DNA of 56,440 bases from Gammaproteobacteria bacterium (GTDB taxonomy: Bacteria > Pseudomonadota > Gammaproteobacteria > Pseudomonadales > Azotimanducaceae). Positions 26,034 to 35,041 of the stretch are shown here, piece by piece. The position numbers and the translations under genes were made by a program. The number at the start of each line of letters is the position of its first letter. Within the stretch, counting starts at the first letter, position 1. The notes beneath the pieces were generated by a model, which ran no database searches, had not been told where the DNA came from, and saw only the letters and a program-made list of their open reading frames with translations. The stretch covers positions 1 to 56,440 of the forward strand of contig JAPPGA010000048.1 of the NCBI GenBank assembly GCA_028821515.1, written 5' to 3'.

Positions 26034-28015
26034 GTGACGTCGCCGCGCCGGATACGTCGAGTACCTACTTCGACGACCGCCTTGACACGCACACGCGGGT
26101 CTCCAACCTGGAAGTGGCGGGGATCCTGTGGCGAGCGCTGAAACTCCTCTCCGCGGCGCGCGGTCTGTTCCTGAGCAAGATCGCCTTGAGTTTCGTTGCC
26201 CTGATCCCGGGTCTGTACCTGTCGTGGCTCGCCAAGATCGTCATCGATCAGGTCCTGCTGCAACAGCCGTTCGATCAGACGAAAGTGCCTTTCCCGCCAC
26301 ATGTCGCGCCCTTTGTCGATGCCATTGCGGACCTGTCGCCCATGGGGATCATGGCGGCGGTCACCGGCCTTCTCTTCGTGTTACTCATCCTCTTTGGCCG
26401 CGAGGAGACGCGGGCGTCATTTTCCCAGGGAGAGGACAGCGCGACCCAGTCCGAGAACGCTATCAGCCAGGGCGGCAGCGGGACATCCGGCATCGTCGGC
26501 CTTGTCGAGACACTGGTGCAGGTTCGCATTTCGCAGCGTTTGACGAACCGCCTGCGCACCGAACTGTTTCGGCGCATGGGGCGCCTGCCGATGACGGTGC
26601 TCGACAACCATCGCATTGGGGACGCCGTGTATCGCGTCATGTACGACGCGCCGATGCTGCCGCAAATGTGCTACCGCGCCACGCTGGAACCGCTCTCTGC
26701 GCTCGTGGGCGCTGCGATTTCGCTGTACATGATTGGCTACTCCTACGGCGATGTCGCACCGGAACTGGTCTGGGCAGCGTGCGCGGTGATTCCTGCGGGC
26801 CTCTGTATCACCGTGCCTTTCTCGGGGCTCACGCGACGCGTGCAGCAGCAGAGCCGCGCCGCCGGTTCCGCCACGACCAATGCCCTGGAGGAGAGCCTGG
26901 GCAACGTTTCGGCGGTGCAAAGCCTGGGCGGGATGGCGCGCGAGAAGGAACGGATCGATGCGCGGAGCAGCGAGTCGTTCCGGCGCTACCGTTTCGTCAA
27001 GCTGGTGGAACTCATCGTCGGGTTCGCGGGCCTCGGCGCGCTGGCCGTCTTCGGCTTCTGGGCCTATGTCTTCATCACCGACCAGGTGATTGACGGAGTG
27101 CTGACGCCTGGCGACTGGGGCGTGTTGTTCGGCCTCGGCCTCTCACTCGGATTCACCGCGCTCAGCGTGGGCACGTTCTGGATCGAACTGCAGGGCAACG
27201 CAGCGGCCGTCAGGCGAGTGTTCTTCTTCATTGATCAGCCGGTTGAAGACCCCGGCAGCGATTCACTTCGTCTGGAGTCCTTTGCCGGCACTGTGCGGAT
27301 AGAGGGGGTCGACTTCAGGTATCCCGATGGTCGGCAGGCGCTCAAGGGCATTGACCTGGAGCTTGAATCGGGGCAACTGGTCGCCATCGTCGGTCCTACG
27401 GGAGCGGGAAAGACCAGTCTCGCGTACCTCATTCCCGGGTTCATTCGGCCGGACGCGGGGCGCGTGCTGTTCGACGGCCGGGACATCCAGGAGGTCGACG
27501 TGGATTCGCTGCGCGACCAGGTCGCCTACGTGTTCCAGGAACACATGCTGATGTCGGAGTCCATCCGCGACAATCTCCTGATGGTCCAACCGGATGCGAC
27601 CCAGGCAGAAGTGATGCAAGCGCTGGCGACTGCTGGTGCGCTGGAGTTCGTGCGCGCGCTCCCGAACGGCATCGACACCGTGCTCGGCAGGTCAGGAGAT
27701 ACCCTGTCCGTCGGCCAGAAGCAGCGGCTCTGCATCGCGCGGGGCCTGATCCGGAACACGCCCATACTGATCCTGGACGAGCCGACCGCCGCGCTCGACC
27801 CGCAAACCGAAAATGCCCTGGTCCAGGCGCTGCGAGACGCAAGCAGGGGACGGCTGGTGATCGTCATAGCGCACCGCCTCTCCGCTGTCCGCCGGGCGGA
27901 CCGCATCGTCTTTCTCGAAGAGGGCGAGATCAGGGGTATCGGAAGCCACGAAGCGCTGATGGCGGATCCTACCAGCCGCTACCGCAGGTTTGTCGAGTTG
28001 CAGGGAGGCGGATGA
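26030..28015 (+). CDS. ABC exporter subunit B (transmembrane plus ATPase)
   Basis: A 661-residue partner of the preceding half-transporter, coupled through an ATGA overlap. TM1 (ALSFVALIPGLYLSWLAK region) is followed by TM2 (MGIMAAVTGLLFVLLILF). An extra soluble stretch (about residues 125-165, rich in Ser/Gln/Gly) precedes the coupling helices. Walker A is GPTGAGKTSL, signature LSVGQKQRLCIARGL, Walker B ILILDEPTAALD, and the H-loop VIAHRLSAVRRAD. Both ATP sites of the heterodimer look catalytically complete, unlike heterodimers with one dead site. There is no downstream gene in the operon. Confidence 0.9.
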   Translation: MSDVAAPDTSSTYFDDRLDTHTRVSNLEVAGILWRALKLLSAARGLFLSKIALSFVALIPGLYLSWLAKIVIDQVLLQQPFDQTKVPFPPHVAPFVDAIADLSPMGIMAAVTGLLFVLLILFGREETRASFSQGEDSATQSENAISQGGSGTSGIVGLVETLVQVRISQRLTNRLRTELFRRMGRLPMTVLDNHRIGDAVYRVMYDAPMLPQMCYRATLEPLSALVGAAISLYMIGYSYGDVAPELVWAACAVIPAGLCITVPFSGLTRRVQQQSRAAGSATTNALEESLGNVSAVQSLGGMAREKERIDARSSESFRRYRFVKLVELIVGFAGLGALAVFGFWAYVFITDQVIDGVLTPGDWGVLFGLGLSLGFTALSVGTFWIELQGNAAAVRRVFFFIDQPVEDPGSDSLRLESFAGTVRIEGVDFRYPDGRQALKGIDLELESGQLVAIVGPTGAGKTSLAYLIPGFIRPDAGRVLFDGRDIQEVDVDSLRDQVAYVFQEHMLMSESIRDNLLMVQPDATQAEVMQALATAGALEFVRALPNGIDTVLGRSGDTLSVGQKQRLCIARGLIRNTPILILDEPTAALDPQTENALVQALRDASRGRLVIVIAHRLSAVRRADRIVFLEEGEIRGIGSHEALMADPTSRYRRFVELQGGG

Positions 28016-28046
28016 CAGCCTTGGATGGACACCTGGGCGCGTGGCG

Positions 28047-29213
28047 TCAATCGATCCGCATGTCGTCGAGTGGAGTAGCGGTAACGAGATCATCCAGCGG
28101 GTAAGCGTTTGGCGCGCGGCAGATCACGGAAAGGTCGACGACGGAATCGGTTGGAAACATCGTCGCCACCTTGCGGAGTGGGGAAGCATCGCGGGCTCGC
28201 GGCTGTTCGGTCCACTTTGCATCGGCGAGTCGGAATCGGCCACCGCGGTGGACGAGAAAGTCGGCTTCGCGGCTGCGGTCGCGCCAGAAATTCAACTGCC
28301 AGCGCCCGTGTCGATTTGACTGCGCGCGGCGAATCTCTGCGCAGACAAGGGTTTCCCACAAGGGGCCTGCGAGAGGCGACGAGCGCAGGTCGTCCACCGT
28401 GTGGATGCCGCAGAGGAATGCCGCCAGGCCGGCATCGCGAAGGTAGAGCTTGGGCCTCTTGACCAGGGACACGGTAGGGTTGCCGTACCAGGGTTCGAGC
28501 AGCGCGAGTTGGTGAGAAGCCTCGAGTACTGCCAGCCAGGTAGCCGCAGTCGATCCGCTGATGGCCACGTCCCGTGCGAGGTCGGCCCGGTTAAGTAGCT
28601 GCGCGGTGCGCAACGCGGCTGCTCGCAGGAACCTTTCGTAGTCGCGCAGGCTTGATACATGCAGAAGCTGGCGCAGGTCCCGTTCGAGATATGTCGCCAC
28701 GTACGACTGCAGGAACCCGCGCGAGTCGATATCCAGGTTGCCGTGAAGTTCCGGAAATCCACCTCGCACCAGAAACTCCTCGACGCGGAGGTTGGGAAGT
28801 GCCGACTTCGCTTCCGCATAGGACAGCGGTTCCAACTCTATGATCCCGGCGCGCCCCGCGAGGGACTCGGACACCGAGCGCATTAGTCCGAATGGTTGCG
28901 ATCCCGTCAGAATGAACGCGCCGGCACGGTCACGATGCTCGTCCACGACGGCCTTCAAGTGCCTGAAGAGGCCTGGCGCGTACTGCACTTCGTCGATAAC
29001 GACTGGCGGTGGATGCCGCGCGAGAAAGGATCCCGGATCGGATTCCGCCTGTTCGGCTTCGCTGGGTAAGTCCAGCGTGACGAAGGAATGGCTCGGAAAC
29101 AGGCGGCGGACGAGACTCGTCTTGCCCGTCTGACGCGCCCCCGTCAGTACCACTACAGGCCGGGTCGCTGCCCGTTGCAGTAGCAAAGACTCGACCTGAC
29201 GTTCGATCCACAT
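28047..29213 (-). CDS. AAA-type ATPase with DUF4143 domain
   Basis: A 388-residue ATPase of the AAA_14/DUF4143 family. Walker A GARQTGKTSL lies at about residues 25-34 and Walker B PVVIDEVQYAP at about 70-80; sensor-like FILTGSQPFGL follows. The C-terminal DUF4143 region includes a winged-helix-like part and a PD-(D/E)XK-like site (EADFLVHRG, then LADAKW). Family members are very common orphan genes on mobile or variable loci; the function is unresolved. A second, divergent member is at 36111. Convergent with the ABC exporter and divergent from the HNH gene. Confidence 0.9.
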   Translation of the reverse strand: MWIERQVESLLLQRAATRPVVVLTGARQTGKTSLVRRLFPSHSFVTLDLPSEAEQAESDPGSFLARHPPPVVIDEVQYAPGLFRHLKAVVDEHRDRAGAFILTGSQPFGLMRSVSESLAGRAGIIELEPLSYAEAKSALPNLRVEEFLVRGGFPELHGNLDIDSRGFLQSYVATYLERDLRQLLHVSSLRDYERFLRAAALRTAQLLNRADLARDVAISGSTAATWLAVLEASHQLALLEPWYGNPTVSLVKRPKLYLRDAGLAAFLCGIHTVDDLRSSPLAGPLWETLVCAEIRRAQSNRHGRWQLNFWRDRSREADFLVHRGGRFRLADAKWTEQPRARDASPLRKVATMFPTDSVVDLSVICRAPNAYPLDDLVTATPLDDMRID

Positions 29214-29332
29214 GTGTCAAATTGTACGATGCAATCGAAGAATTTTCCTTTTTGGCTGTCCTGATTTCGACGCGGGATTGCGTTGAAGGTAGTGATTGGT
29301 CAGAATGCGCCGGATTTTTGGGGACCTGGGCA

Positions 29333-29923
29333 ATGCTTGCGACGCTCGAACAGTTTGATCGCGTGCCTCGCATCCTCCGGCTCAATGTGGCCGGGCAGCC
29401 GGTGGACTGGATGCACTGGCGGGAAGCCGTGTGCGTCTATGCCAGGGAACTCGTCGTCTGGACGTTGGGCGATGCCATCCTGTGCCTGCGCGGAGGCCAC
29501 TCGCGCGCCGATGGGACCCAATCGAAGCTGGACGTGCACAGCATCGTCGCCTGCCGCGGGCGGATCGTTGCACCGTCCCGCAGCGTGCCGCCCCTGACCA
29601 ACTCGGCACTGTTCAGGCGCGACCGCAACCTCTGCCTGTACTGCGGCGGTAAGTTCGTCGATTTCGAGTTGACCCGGGATCACATCGTGCCGCGTGCGCG
29701 CGGTGGCGAGGACCGATGGGACAACTGCGTTTCTGCCTGCAAGCGGTGCAACCACTTCAAGGGCAGCCGCCTGCCCCACGAGTGCGGCCTGGAGCTGATC
29801 GCGCTGCCTTACGTCCCGAACTTTGCGGAGTACCTCGCGCTTACCAATGGGAGCAGGATTCTCGGCGACCAGATGGACCTCCTGAGGACGCAGTTCGGCA
29901 AGGACAGCCGCCTGTTGGCATAA
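29333..29923 (+). CDS. HNH endonuclease domain protein
   Basis: A 196-residue protein. The HNH domain lies in the second half: zinc-binding CLYCGG, then LTRDHIVPRARGG with the catalytic Asp-His pair, NCVSACKRCNHFKGSR with the second Cys pair and HNH-type Asn/His. The N-terminal 90 residues (FDRVPRILRLNVAGQPVDW) match the group of proteobacterial HNH proteins of unknown target. ATG 29333 begins at the conserved part; the frame is open from 29222. No restriction-modification partner is adjacent. Confidence 0.85.
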   Translation: MLATLEQFDRVPRILRLNVAGQPVDWMHWREAVCVYARELVVWTLGDAILCLRGGHSRADGTQSKLDVHSIVACRGRIVAPSRSVPPLTNSALFRRDRNLCLYCGGKFVDFELTRDHIVPRARGGEDRWDNCVSACKRCNHFKGSRLPHECGLELIALPYVPNFAEYLALTNGSRILGDQMDLLRTQFGKDSRLLA

Positions 29924-29983
29924 CCGGCTGGGGTACCTGCCGGTCAAGCCCTGCATCGACGACGGCGGGGTGCCGTTAATTCC

Positions 29984-31381
29984 TTACCGGGAGGCGTGGT
30001 CCGCCAATATCCGGGCCATGCATGCGGTGACCCGCTTGCCCGTGGCGATGTCGAGAAACTCGTTCGGGCCGTGCGCATTGGAGCCGGGCCCGAGCACACC
30101 GGTGACGACAAACTGCACATCGGGATACCGGTCTCCCAGCATCTTCATGAACGGTATGGTGCCGCCGGTGCCCATGGTGAGGGCGGGCTGACCGAAGAAG
30201 TCGCGGGATGCGTTGTCCACCGATTCCCTGAGCCAGGCGGCCGTCGGTGGCGCGTGCCAACCCGTGTGGGCCGGATCCAGTTCGAATCGCACTTCCGCGC
30301 CCGGCGGCGGATCGTTCTCGAGGAGCGCCTTGATGCGCTGCGAGGCCGATTCGGCATCGAGGCTCGGCGGCAGGCGGAAGACGAGCTTTGCGGAGGTGAA
30401 CGGGCGTAGCGTGTTGCCGGCATCGCTGATGCCGGGCGCGCCGCCGAGGCCAACCACGCCGAGGCTCGGTCCCCAGGTGTTGGTGGCGACGAGATCCGCC
30501 AGCGCGGAATCAGGTCGTGAAGCCGCAGTCCAGGGGAACCGTTCGACCACGCCGGCTCCGAGGGTCCGGGCAACCTGTTCCGCCTGGCGGTGCACGTCTG
30601 CGGGAACTTCCACTTCAAGTTCGGGAATGGTCCCGGTCGAGGAGTCCTCGACGCGTCCGATCACGTGCCGCAACAGGCGGAAACTCGACGGCACGATGCC
30701 GCCGGCCGCCCCGGAGTGCACGCCTTCGGAGAGCACGCTGACGGTAAGGGTGCCGGACAGCATGCCGCGCAGGGAGGTCGTTGCCCAGAGACGGTCGTAG
30801 TCTCCGCATTCGGCGTCGAGGCAAATAACAAGATCGGGCGTGCCGATCCTGTCGCTCAACGCCTCCATGTAGAGGGGCAGGTCGAAACTGCCGCTCTCCT
30901 CGCATCCTTCGATCAGGACGATCGAGCGCGCATGGGGTATGCCCTGGCGCTGTGCGGCGGCGATGGCGGTGAGGCTCCCGAACATGGCGTAGCCGTCGTC
31001 GGCGCCGCCGCGTCCATAAAGGCGTCCGTTGCGGATCACGGGTGTCCAGGGGGCAAGGCCTTCGTCCCAGCCGGTGAATTCGGGCTGCTTGTCGTAGTGC
31101 CCGTACCAGAGGATGTTTCCCGGCGCGTCGCCCTCTATGTCAACTAGGAGTGTCGGTGTGCGTCCTGGCAGCGTCACAACCTCTACCCGGGCACGTTCGA
31201 TGGGGAACGACTCTGCCCACTGGCGCAACTGCTCCACGGCGTCGGCCATGTGGCCGCGGCGCTCCCAGTCAGGGTCGAACGCCGGCGACTTGTTGGGAAT
31301 GCGTATGTAGTCCTTGAGCGCCGGGACGATTTCGTCATCCCAGACCGTCTCGACGAACTTGCGGGTGTCCTCTGTGTTCAA
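29984..31381 (-). CDS. M20-family metallopeptidase (dipeptidase-like)
   Basis: A zinc dipeptidase of the M20 family, about 465 residues. The metal ligands and catalytic residues are visible: His in WYGHYDKQPE, bridging Asp in YGRGGADDGYAM, Glu-Glu in EGCEESGSFDL, Asp in CLDAECGDY, and the last His in GPGSNAHGPNEF. The dimerisation lid domain lies between, with VHSGAAGG. The TTG at 31381 (MNTEDTRKF) gives the family's usual start and leaves 20 bp after the BtuB-like gene; an ATG-less longer frame reaches 31462, inside that gene. No signal peptide, so cytosolic. It is likely co-transcribed with the receptor, under the B12 riboswitch. Confidence 0.88.
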   Translation of the reverse strand: MNTEDTRKFVETVWDDEIVPALKDYIRIPNKSPAFDPDWERRGHMADAVEQLRQWAESFPIERARVEVVTLPGRTPTLLVDIEGDAPGNILWYGHYDKQPEFTGWDEGLAPWTPVIRNGRLYGRGGADDGYAMFGSLTAIAAAQRQGIPHARSIVLIEGCEESGSFDLPLYMEALSDRIGTPDLVICLDAECGDYDRLWATTSLRGMLSGTLTVSVLSEGVHSGAAGGIVPSSFRLLRHVIGRVEDSSTGTIPELEVEVPADVHRQAEQVARTLGAGVVERFPWTAASRPDSALADLVATNTWGPSLGVVGLGGAPGISDAGNTLRPFTSAKLVFRLPPSLDAESASQRIKALLENDPPPGAEVRFELDPAHTGWHAPPTAAWLRESVDNASRDFFGQPALTMGTGGTIPFMKMLGDRYPDVQFVVTGVLGPGSNAHGPNEFLDIATGKRVTACMARILADHASR

Positions 31382-31400
31382 TGGCGTTCCGGCAACCTGG

Positions 31401-33221
31401 TCACAGTCGAAGTGTACATCCGGCGACGGCTCGCCGGCCGGGGGTCCGGTAGCCGAACACATCCTCGTAGTCCGTATCGAACGCGTTCTCCACCTGGAGA
31501 TAGACGCGGGTGCGAGCGGATAGCCGGACGTCCAGCCCGCCGTGGGCGAGCACGTAGGAGTCCAGCGTGCGCCGAATGGCGGGAAACGCGGAGAAGTCGT
31601 TGTCGTACTGTTCGCCGACGGCTGCCGCGCCGATGTTGAACTGTATGGACGGGGTTATGGATCCCGCTAGGTCCACCCGGCCCTGGTGGCGCGGCCGTCG
31701 AATCTCGGCGCGGTCCGCTTCCGAGGAGTCGACATAGGTGTAGTGAGCCGAGACCCGGAACCGGCCGAAACTGTCGGCGTAGCCGATCTCGGCGCCCCGT
31801 CGGTGGCTCTTCTGCTCACGGTTGTCGGCGGTGAAACCTCTTCGCATTGGGTCGTAAACGAATCCGTCAATCTCGTCGGTCAGCCGATTGTCGAAGTAGG
31901 TGAAGGACAAGCGTCGGGTCGCATAGCCCACCTCGTATTCGACGGATCTTTCGGGCTTCAGTTCGGGATTGCCGAGGAAGGTGTCCGGCGAGTAGCCGAA
32001 GCGTTCCGTGAAGGTCGGGTTCTTTGTCCCGGTGCCGACGTTTGCGAAAAGGCGGCCGGGTCCCAGCGCCCAGGCAATCCCGGCGTGGTACGCGGTGGAA
32101 TTGTCGAATTCGTCGTTGGCGTCGTACCGGGCAGAGACCGATGCGAGGGCGTGGCGGACCCGGAACTGGTACTCCGAGGCGACGCTGGCCGTCCGCGTGG
32201 CCTGCCGCTGGTTGGGATCGCCGAATGGGGTCGCCAATCCGCGTTGCCTGAAGTGCTGGCGTTCGAGTTCCGCCGTGGCGTTCAGGCGGTGCGCGTCGCC
32301 CATCGCGAAGTTGTTGCTGAACGCGATGGCCGTTTTCCTGCCCACGGTCCCGGTTCGGCTCGTGGCTTCGATGTTCTCGTCCCCGGCGCGCGCCCCGGTG
32401 ATGGTCAGGCGCGGCTCCCAGGACCCGGCACCGGAATGACTCGCTTCGAACTTGGCATAACGGCGATCCGACTCCGTGATGTTGTCGCCGTCGGCGGGAA
32501 TGTAAGCGGGGAAGGGGGTCGGATCGTACTCCACTTCCGCGTCTACGCCGCGAAGCACTGCGGCAAGGGTCCACGGTCCGAGGTTTCGGGAGAGATTCGC
32601 GTGCAGGGTCGTGGCGCGGTAGCCGTCCTCTTCGTCTCCGGTGCGTGCCAGGTTGTTACCGTCCGTGGCGAAGTGGCTGGCTGTGAAAGCCGCGTGGCCA
32701 GCGCTGTCGGAACGCGATGCCGTGACGCTTGCATCGCGCGTACCCATGCTTCCGGCGGCAGCGTCCACCGTCACGGCGTTCTCGCCGGGCGTCGTGTCGA
32801 TGTACACGAGGCCCGCAAGCGCATCGCTGCCCCAGATGGCGCTTTGCGGTCCGTTTGTGAGTTCCACGCGGTTCACGCCGGTCAGGTCCAGGTGACCAAA
32901 GTTGTACTCGCCGCCAAGCGCCACGTTGTTCATCTCTATCCCGTCCAGCATGACGAGCACGTGGTTTGCCTCGGCTCCGCGGACACGGGCCTGCGTCAGG
33001 CCGCCGCGGTTGCCCGCCTGGCTCACGGCCAGGCCCGGCAACGCCCGCAGGATATCTCCCGCGTGGTAGGCGCGGCGGGCCTCGATTTCGGATTCGGTCA
33101 GGATCGTAGGCTGTTGTGTGCTCGTGCCAAGCCGGCTGCCATGGACGACGATGGTTTCGAGTTCCGCCGCCTGCGCGGGCACGGCCAGCGCGACGGCAAT
33201 CAGGAGGATGAGCCTTCTCAT
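31401..33221 (-). CDS. btuB: BtuB-like TonB-dependent cobalamin receptor
   Basis: A 606-residue outer-membrane receptor. A signal peptide (LILLIAVALAVPAQA) is followed by the TonB-box-like ETIVVHGSR, a plug with ILRALPGLAVSQAGNRGG and VRGAEANHVLVMLDGIEMN, and a 22-strand barrel of BtuB size ending in a TonB-receptor-type C-terminal strand. The cobalamin riboswitch directly upstream strongly supports vitamin B12 or a corrinoid as ligand. ATG 33221 has GGAG six bases upstream; the TTG at 33233 is less likely. No periplasmic BtuF or BtuCD is in the window. Confidence 0.92.
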   Translation of the reverse strand: MRRLILLIAVALAVPAQAAELETIVVHGSRLGTSTQQPTILTESEIEARRAYHAGDILRALPGLAVSQAGNRGGLTQARVRGAEANHVLVMLDGIEMNNVALGGEYNFGHLDLTGVNRVELTNGPQSAIWGSDALAGLVYIDTTPGENAVTVDAAAGSMGTRDASVTASRSDSAGHAAFTASHFATDGNNLARTGDEEDGYRATTLHANLSRNLGPWTLAAVLRGVDAEVEYDPTPFPAYIPADGDNITESDRRYAKFEASHSGAGSWEPRLTITGARAGDENIEATSRTGTVGRKTAIAFSNNFAMGDAHRLNATAELERQHFRQRGLATPFGDPNQRQATRTASVASEYQFRVRHALASVSARYDANDEFDNSTAYHAGIAWALGPGRLFANVGTGTKNPTFTERFGYSPDTFLGNPELKPERSVEYEVGYATRRLSFTYFDNRLTDEIDGFVYDPMRRGFTADNREQKSHRRGAEIGYADSFGRFRVSAHYTYVDSSEADRAEIRRPRHQGRVDLAGSITPSIQFNIGAAAVGEQYDNDFSAFPAIRRTLDSYVLAHGGLDVRLSARTRVYLQVENAFDTDYEDVFGYRTPGRRAVAGCTLRL

Positions 33222-33269
33222 GGTTTGCTCCAAATCTGCCGTCGCACCCCGCGCGGCCCAGAACGTTGA

Positions 33270-33446
33270 GAACCTGGCCGGTCTCCGGACTCATGAGGTG
33301 GCGTAAGACGCCCGTCACCGTAGCCTTCCCGTCTGCGACAGTGGCTTGAGACAGCGACGTTGCGTCACCCGTTCGGGTGGCAAAACCTCGAATTACCGTT
33401 GCGGGGGCAGTGCCGGATTCGTACCGGCTTCCCGTACACCAGGTTC
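33270..33446 (-). ncRNA. Cobalamin (B12) riboswitch upstream of btuB-like gene
   Basis: On the minus strand the conserved aptamer parts appear in order: GGGAAGCCGG, then ACTGCCCCCGCAACGGTAA (the B12-box core), CCACTG, GGGAAGG, and GAGTCCGGAGACCGGCC. An 8-bp P1 helix closes it: GAACCTGG (33439-33446 on minus) with CCAGGTTC (33270-33277). The following about 48 nt before the ATG hold the expression platform with the ribosome site. Binding of adenosyl- or methylcobalamin is expected to shut off the receptor. Confidence 0.95.
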
Positions 33447-33498
33447 GGGATGTCGAGTATAGCGGGAAGGCAGCGGGCCAGGTTCCCCTGGACAGACG

Positions 33499-34896
33499 CT
33501 ATTGGATGACTTTCCAGCGGGTTCCGGATGCACTGTCTTCAAGTTCGATCCCGTTGGCGCCCAACTCGTCCCGGATGGCGTCGGCGCGCGCGAAATCCCG
33601 CCTGTGACGCGCGGCGGCGCGTTCTTCGATCTTCGCTTCGACCCAGCCGGGATCGACGCTGGCCGCCTGCTGGAACCAGTCATTTGCGGGTGTGCCCAGG
33701 ATGCCGAGCAGCCAACCGCCAGCGAGGAGCTGGTTGCGGGACACTTCAACGCTCGCGGGATCGCTGGACCTGTGAATGTCCCCGGCGATGGCGTGCATCG
33801 CTGCCAGTGCCTGCGGCGTGTTGAGGTCGTTTCGGAGCGCGGCGAGCACGGACTCGGGAAAGGCGCCAACGCCTGCGTTCCGGAAATCGGTAGATGTAAC
33901 CGACATGTCGCCCGGTGCATCCACCAGCGCCTGGTAAAGGCCATCCAGGCTGGCGCGCGCCTGGCGGATCAGGTCGTCGGACCACTCGAGGCTGCCGCGG
34001 TAGTGTCCGGACAGCAGCGCGTAGCGCAGGACCTCGCCGGGGTGCTCGCTTCGCAACTCGCGGATGGTGGCGATGTTGCCGAGGCTCTTTGACATCTTCT
34101 CGTCGCCCATGCGCAGCAAGCCATTGTGCATCCAGTAGCGCACATAAACCTGGCCGTCCTCCACGCACGTGCCCTGGGCCAGTTCGTTCTCGTGATGCGG
34201 AAAGGTCAGGTCGCTGCCGCCGCCATGAATGTCGATGCTCGGCCCCAGGTGTTTGCGAATCATCGCCGAGCACTCGATATGCCATCCCGGACGGCCGCGG
34301 CCCCAGGGGCTGTCCCAGCCAGGCAACTCGTCGCTCGACGGCTTCCACAGCACGAAATCTTTGGGATCCCGCTTGTATGGAGCGACCTCGACGCGGGCGC
34401 CTTCGAGGATGTTCTCGAGGGACTGTTTCGACAGGCTTCCGTAGTTCGGGTCCGACGGCACGTGGAACAGCACGTGGCCCTCGGACTCGTAGGCATGGCC
34501 GCGGTCGATCAGTGTGCCGATCATGTCGATGATCTCGCTGATGTGCTCCGTTGCGCGCGGTTCGACGTCGGGTTCGAGCACGCCGAGGGCTGCGATGTCG
34601 GCGCGGTATTCGTGCGCGAAACGATCGGCCAGTGCGCGGATCGGCTCCCCGTTGGCGAGCGCCGCCGCATTGATCTTGTCGTCGATGTCCGTGATGTTGT
34701 GGACGTACTTGATGTGCTTGAAGTAAAGCCTCAGCAGTCGCGCCAGGACATCGAATGCCACTTCGGGCAGGGCGTTACCGATATGGGCCAGGTTGTAGAC
34801 CGTGGGGCCGCAGACGTACATCGACACGGAGTCCGGTACGCGCGGTTCGAAACGCCGTTTGATGCCGGTCAATGTGTCGTGAATATGGATGTCCAT
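33499..34896 (-). CDS. cysS: Cysteine--tRNA ligase
   Basis: A 465-residue class I aminoacyl-tRNA synthetase charging tRNA-Cys. The zinc and ATP site begins MYVCGPTVYNLAHIGN (HIGN as the HIGH motif), ITDIDDKI follows, then WHIECSAMIRKHLG and GGGSDLTFPHHENELAQ with zinc ligands, and KMSKSLGN. A C-terminal DALR-type helical domain closes the protein. Length is normal. It is followed on the same strand by the B12 riboswitch, which starts about 50 bp after the stop, so btuB could be reached by readthrough but has its own control element. Confidence 0.97.
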   Translation of the reverse strand: MDIHIHDTLTGIKRRFEPRVPDSVSMYVCGPTVYNLAHIGNALPEVAFDVLARLLRLYFKHIKYVHNITDIDDKINAAALANGEPIRALADRFAHEYRADIAALGVLEPDVEPRATEHISEIIDMIGTLIDRGHAYESEGHVLFHVPSDPNYGSLSKQSLENILEGARVEVAPYKRDPKDFVLWKPSSDELPGWDSPWGRGRPGWHIECSAMIRKHLGPSIDIHGGGSDLTFPHHENELAQGTCVEDGQVYVRYWMHNGLLRMGDEKMSKSLGNIATIRELRSEHPGEVLRYALLSGHYRGSLEWSDDLIRQARASLDGLYQALVDAPGDMSVTSTDFRNAGVGAFPESVLAALRNDLNTPQALAAMHAIAGDIHRSSDPASVEVSRNQLLAGGWLLGILGTPANDWFQQAASVDPGWVEAKIEERAAARHRRDFARADAIRDELGANGIELEDSASGTRWKVIQ

Positions 34897-35041
34897 GGGA
34901 TGGTCCGCAGCGATTGGAGATTACGGACAAGTGCCCGCAGAGAGCCTCAACTAAATCGTTGGCCCCGACAAGCGCAGTGTGCGGCTAAATGGAACATCGA
35001 GCGAAATTATCCCGCATTCGGGACGCGCGTACTACCTCCCA

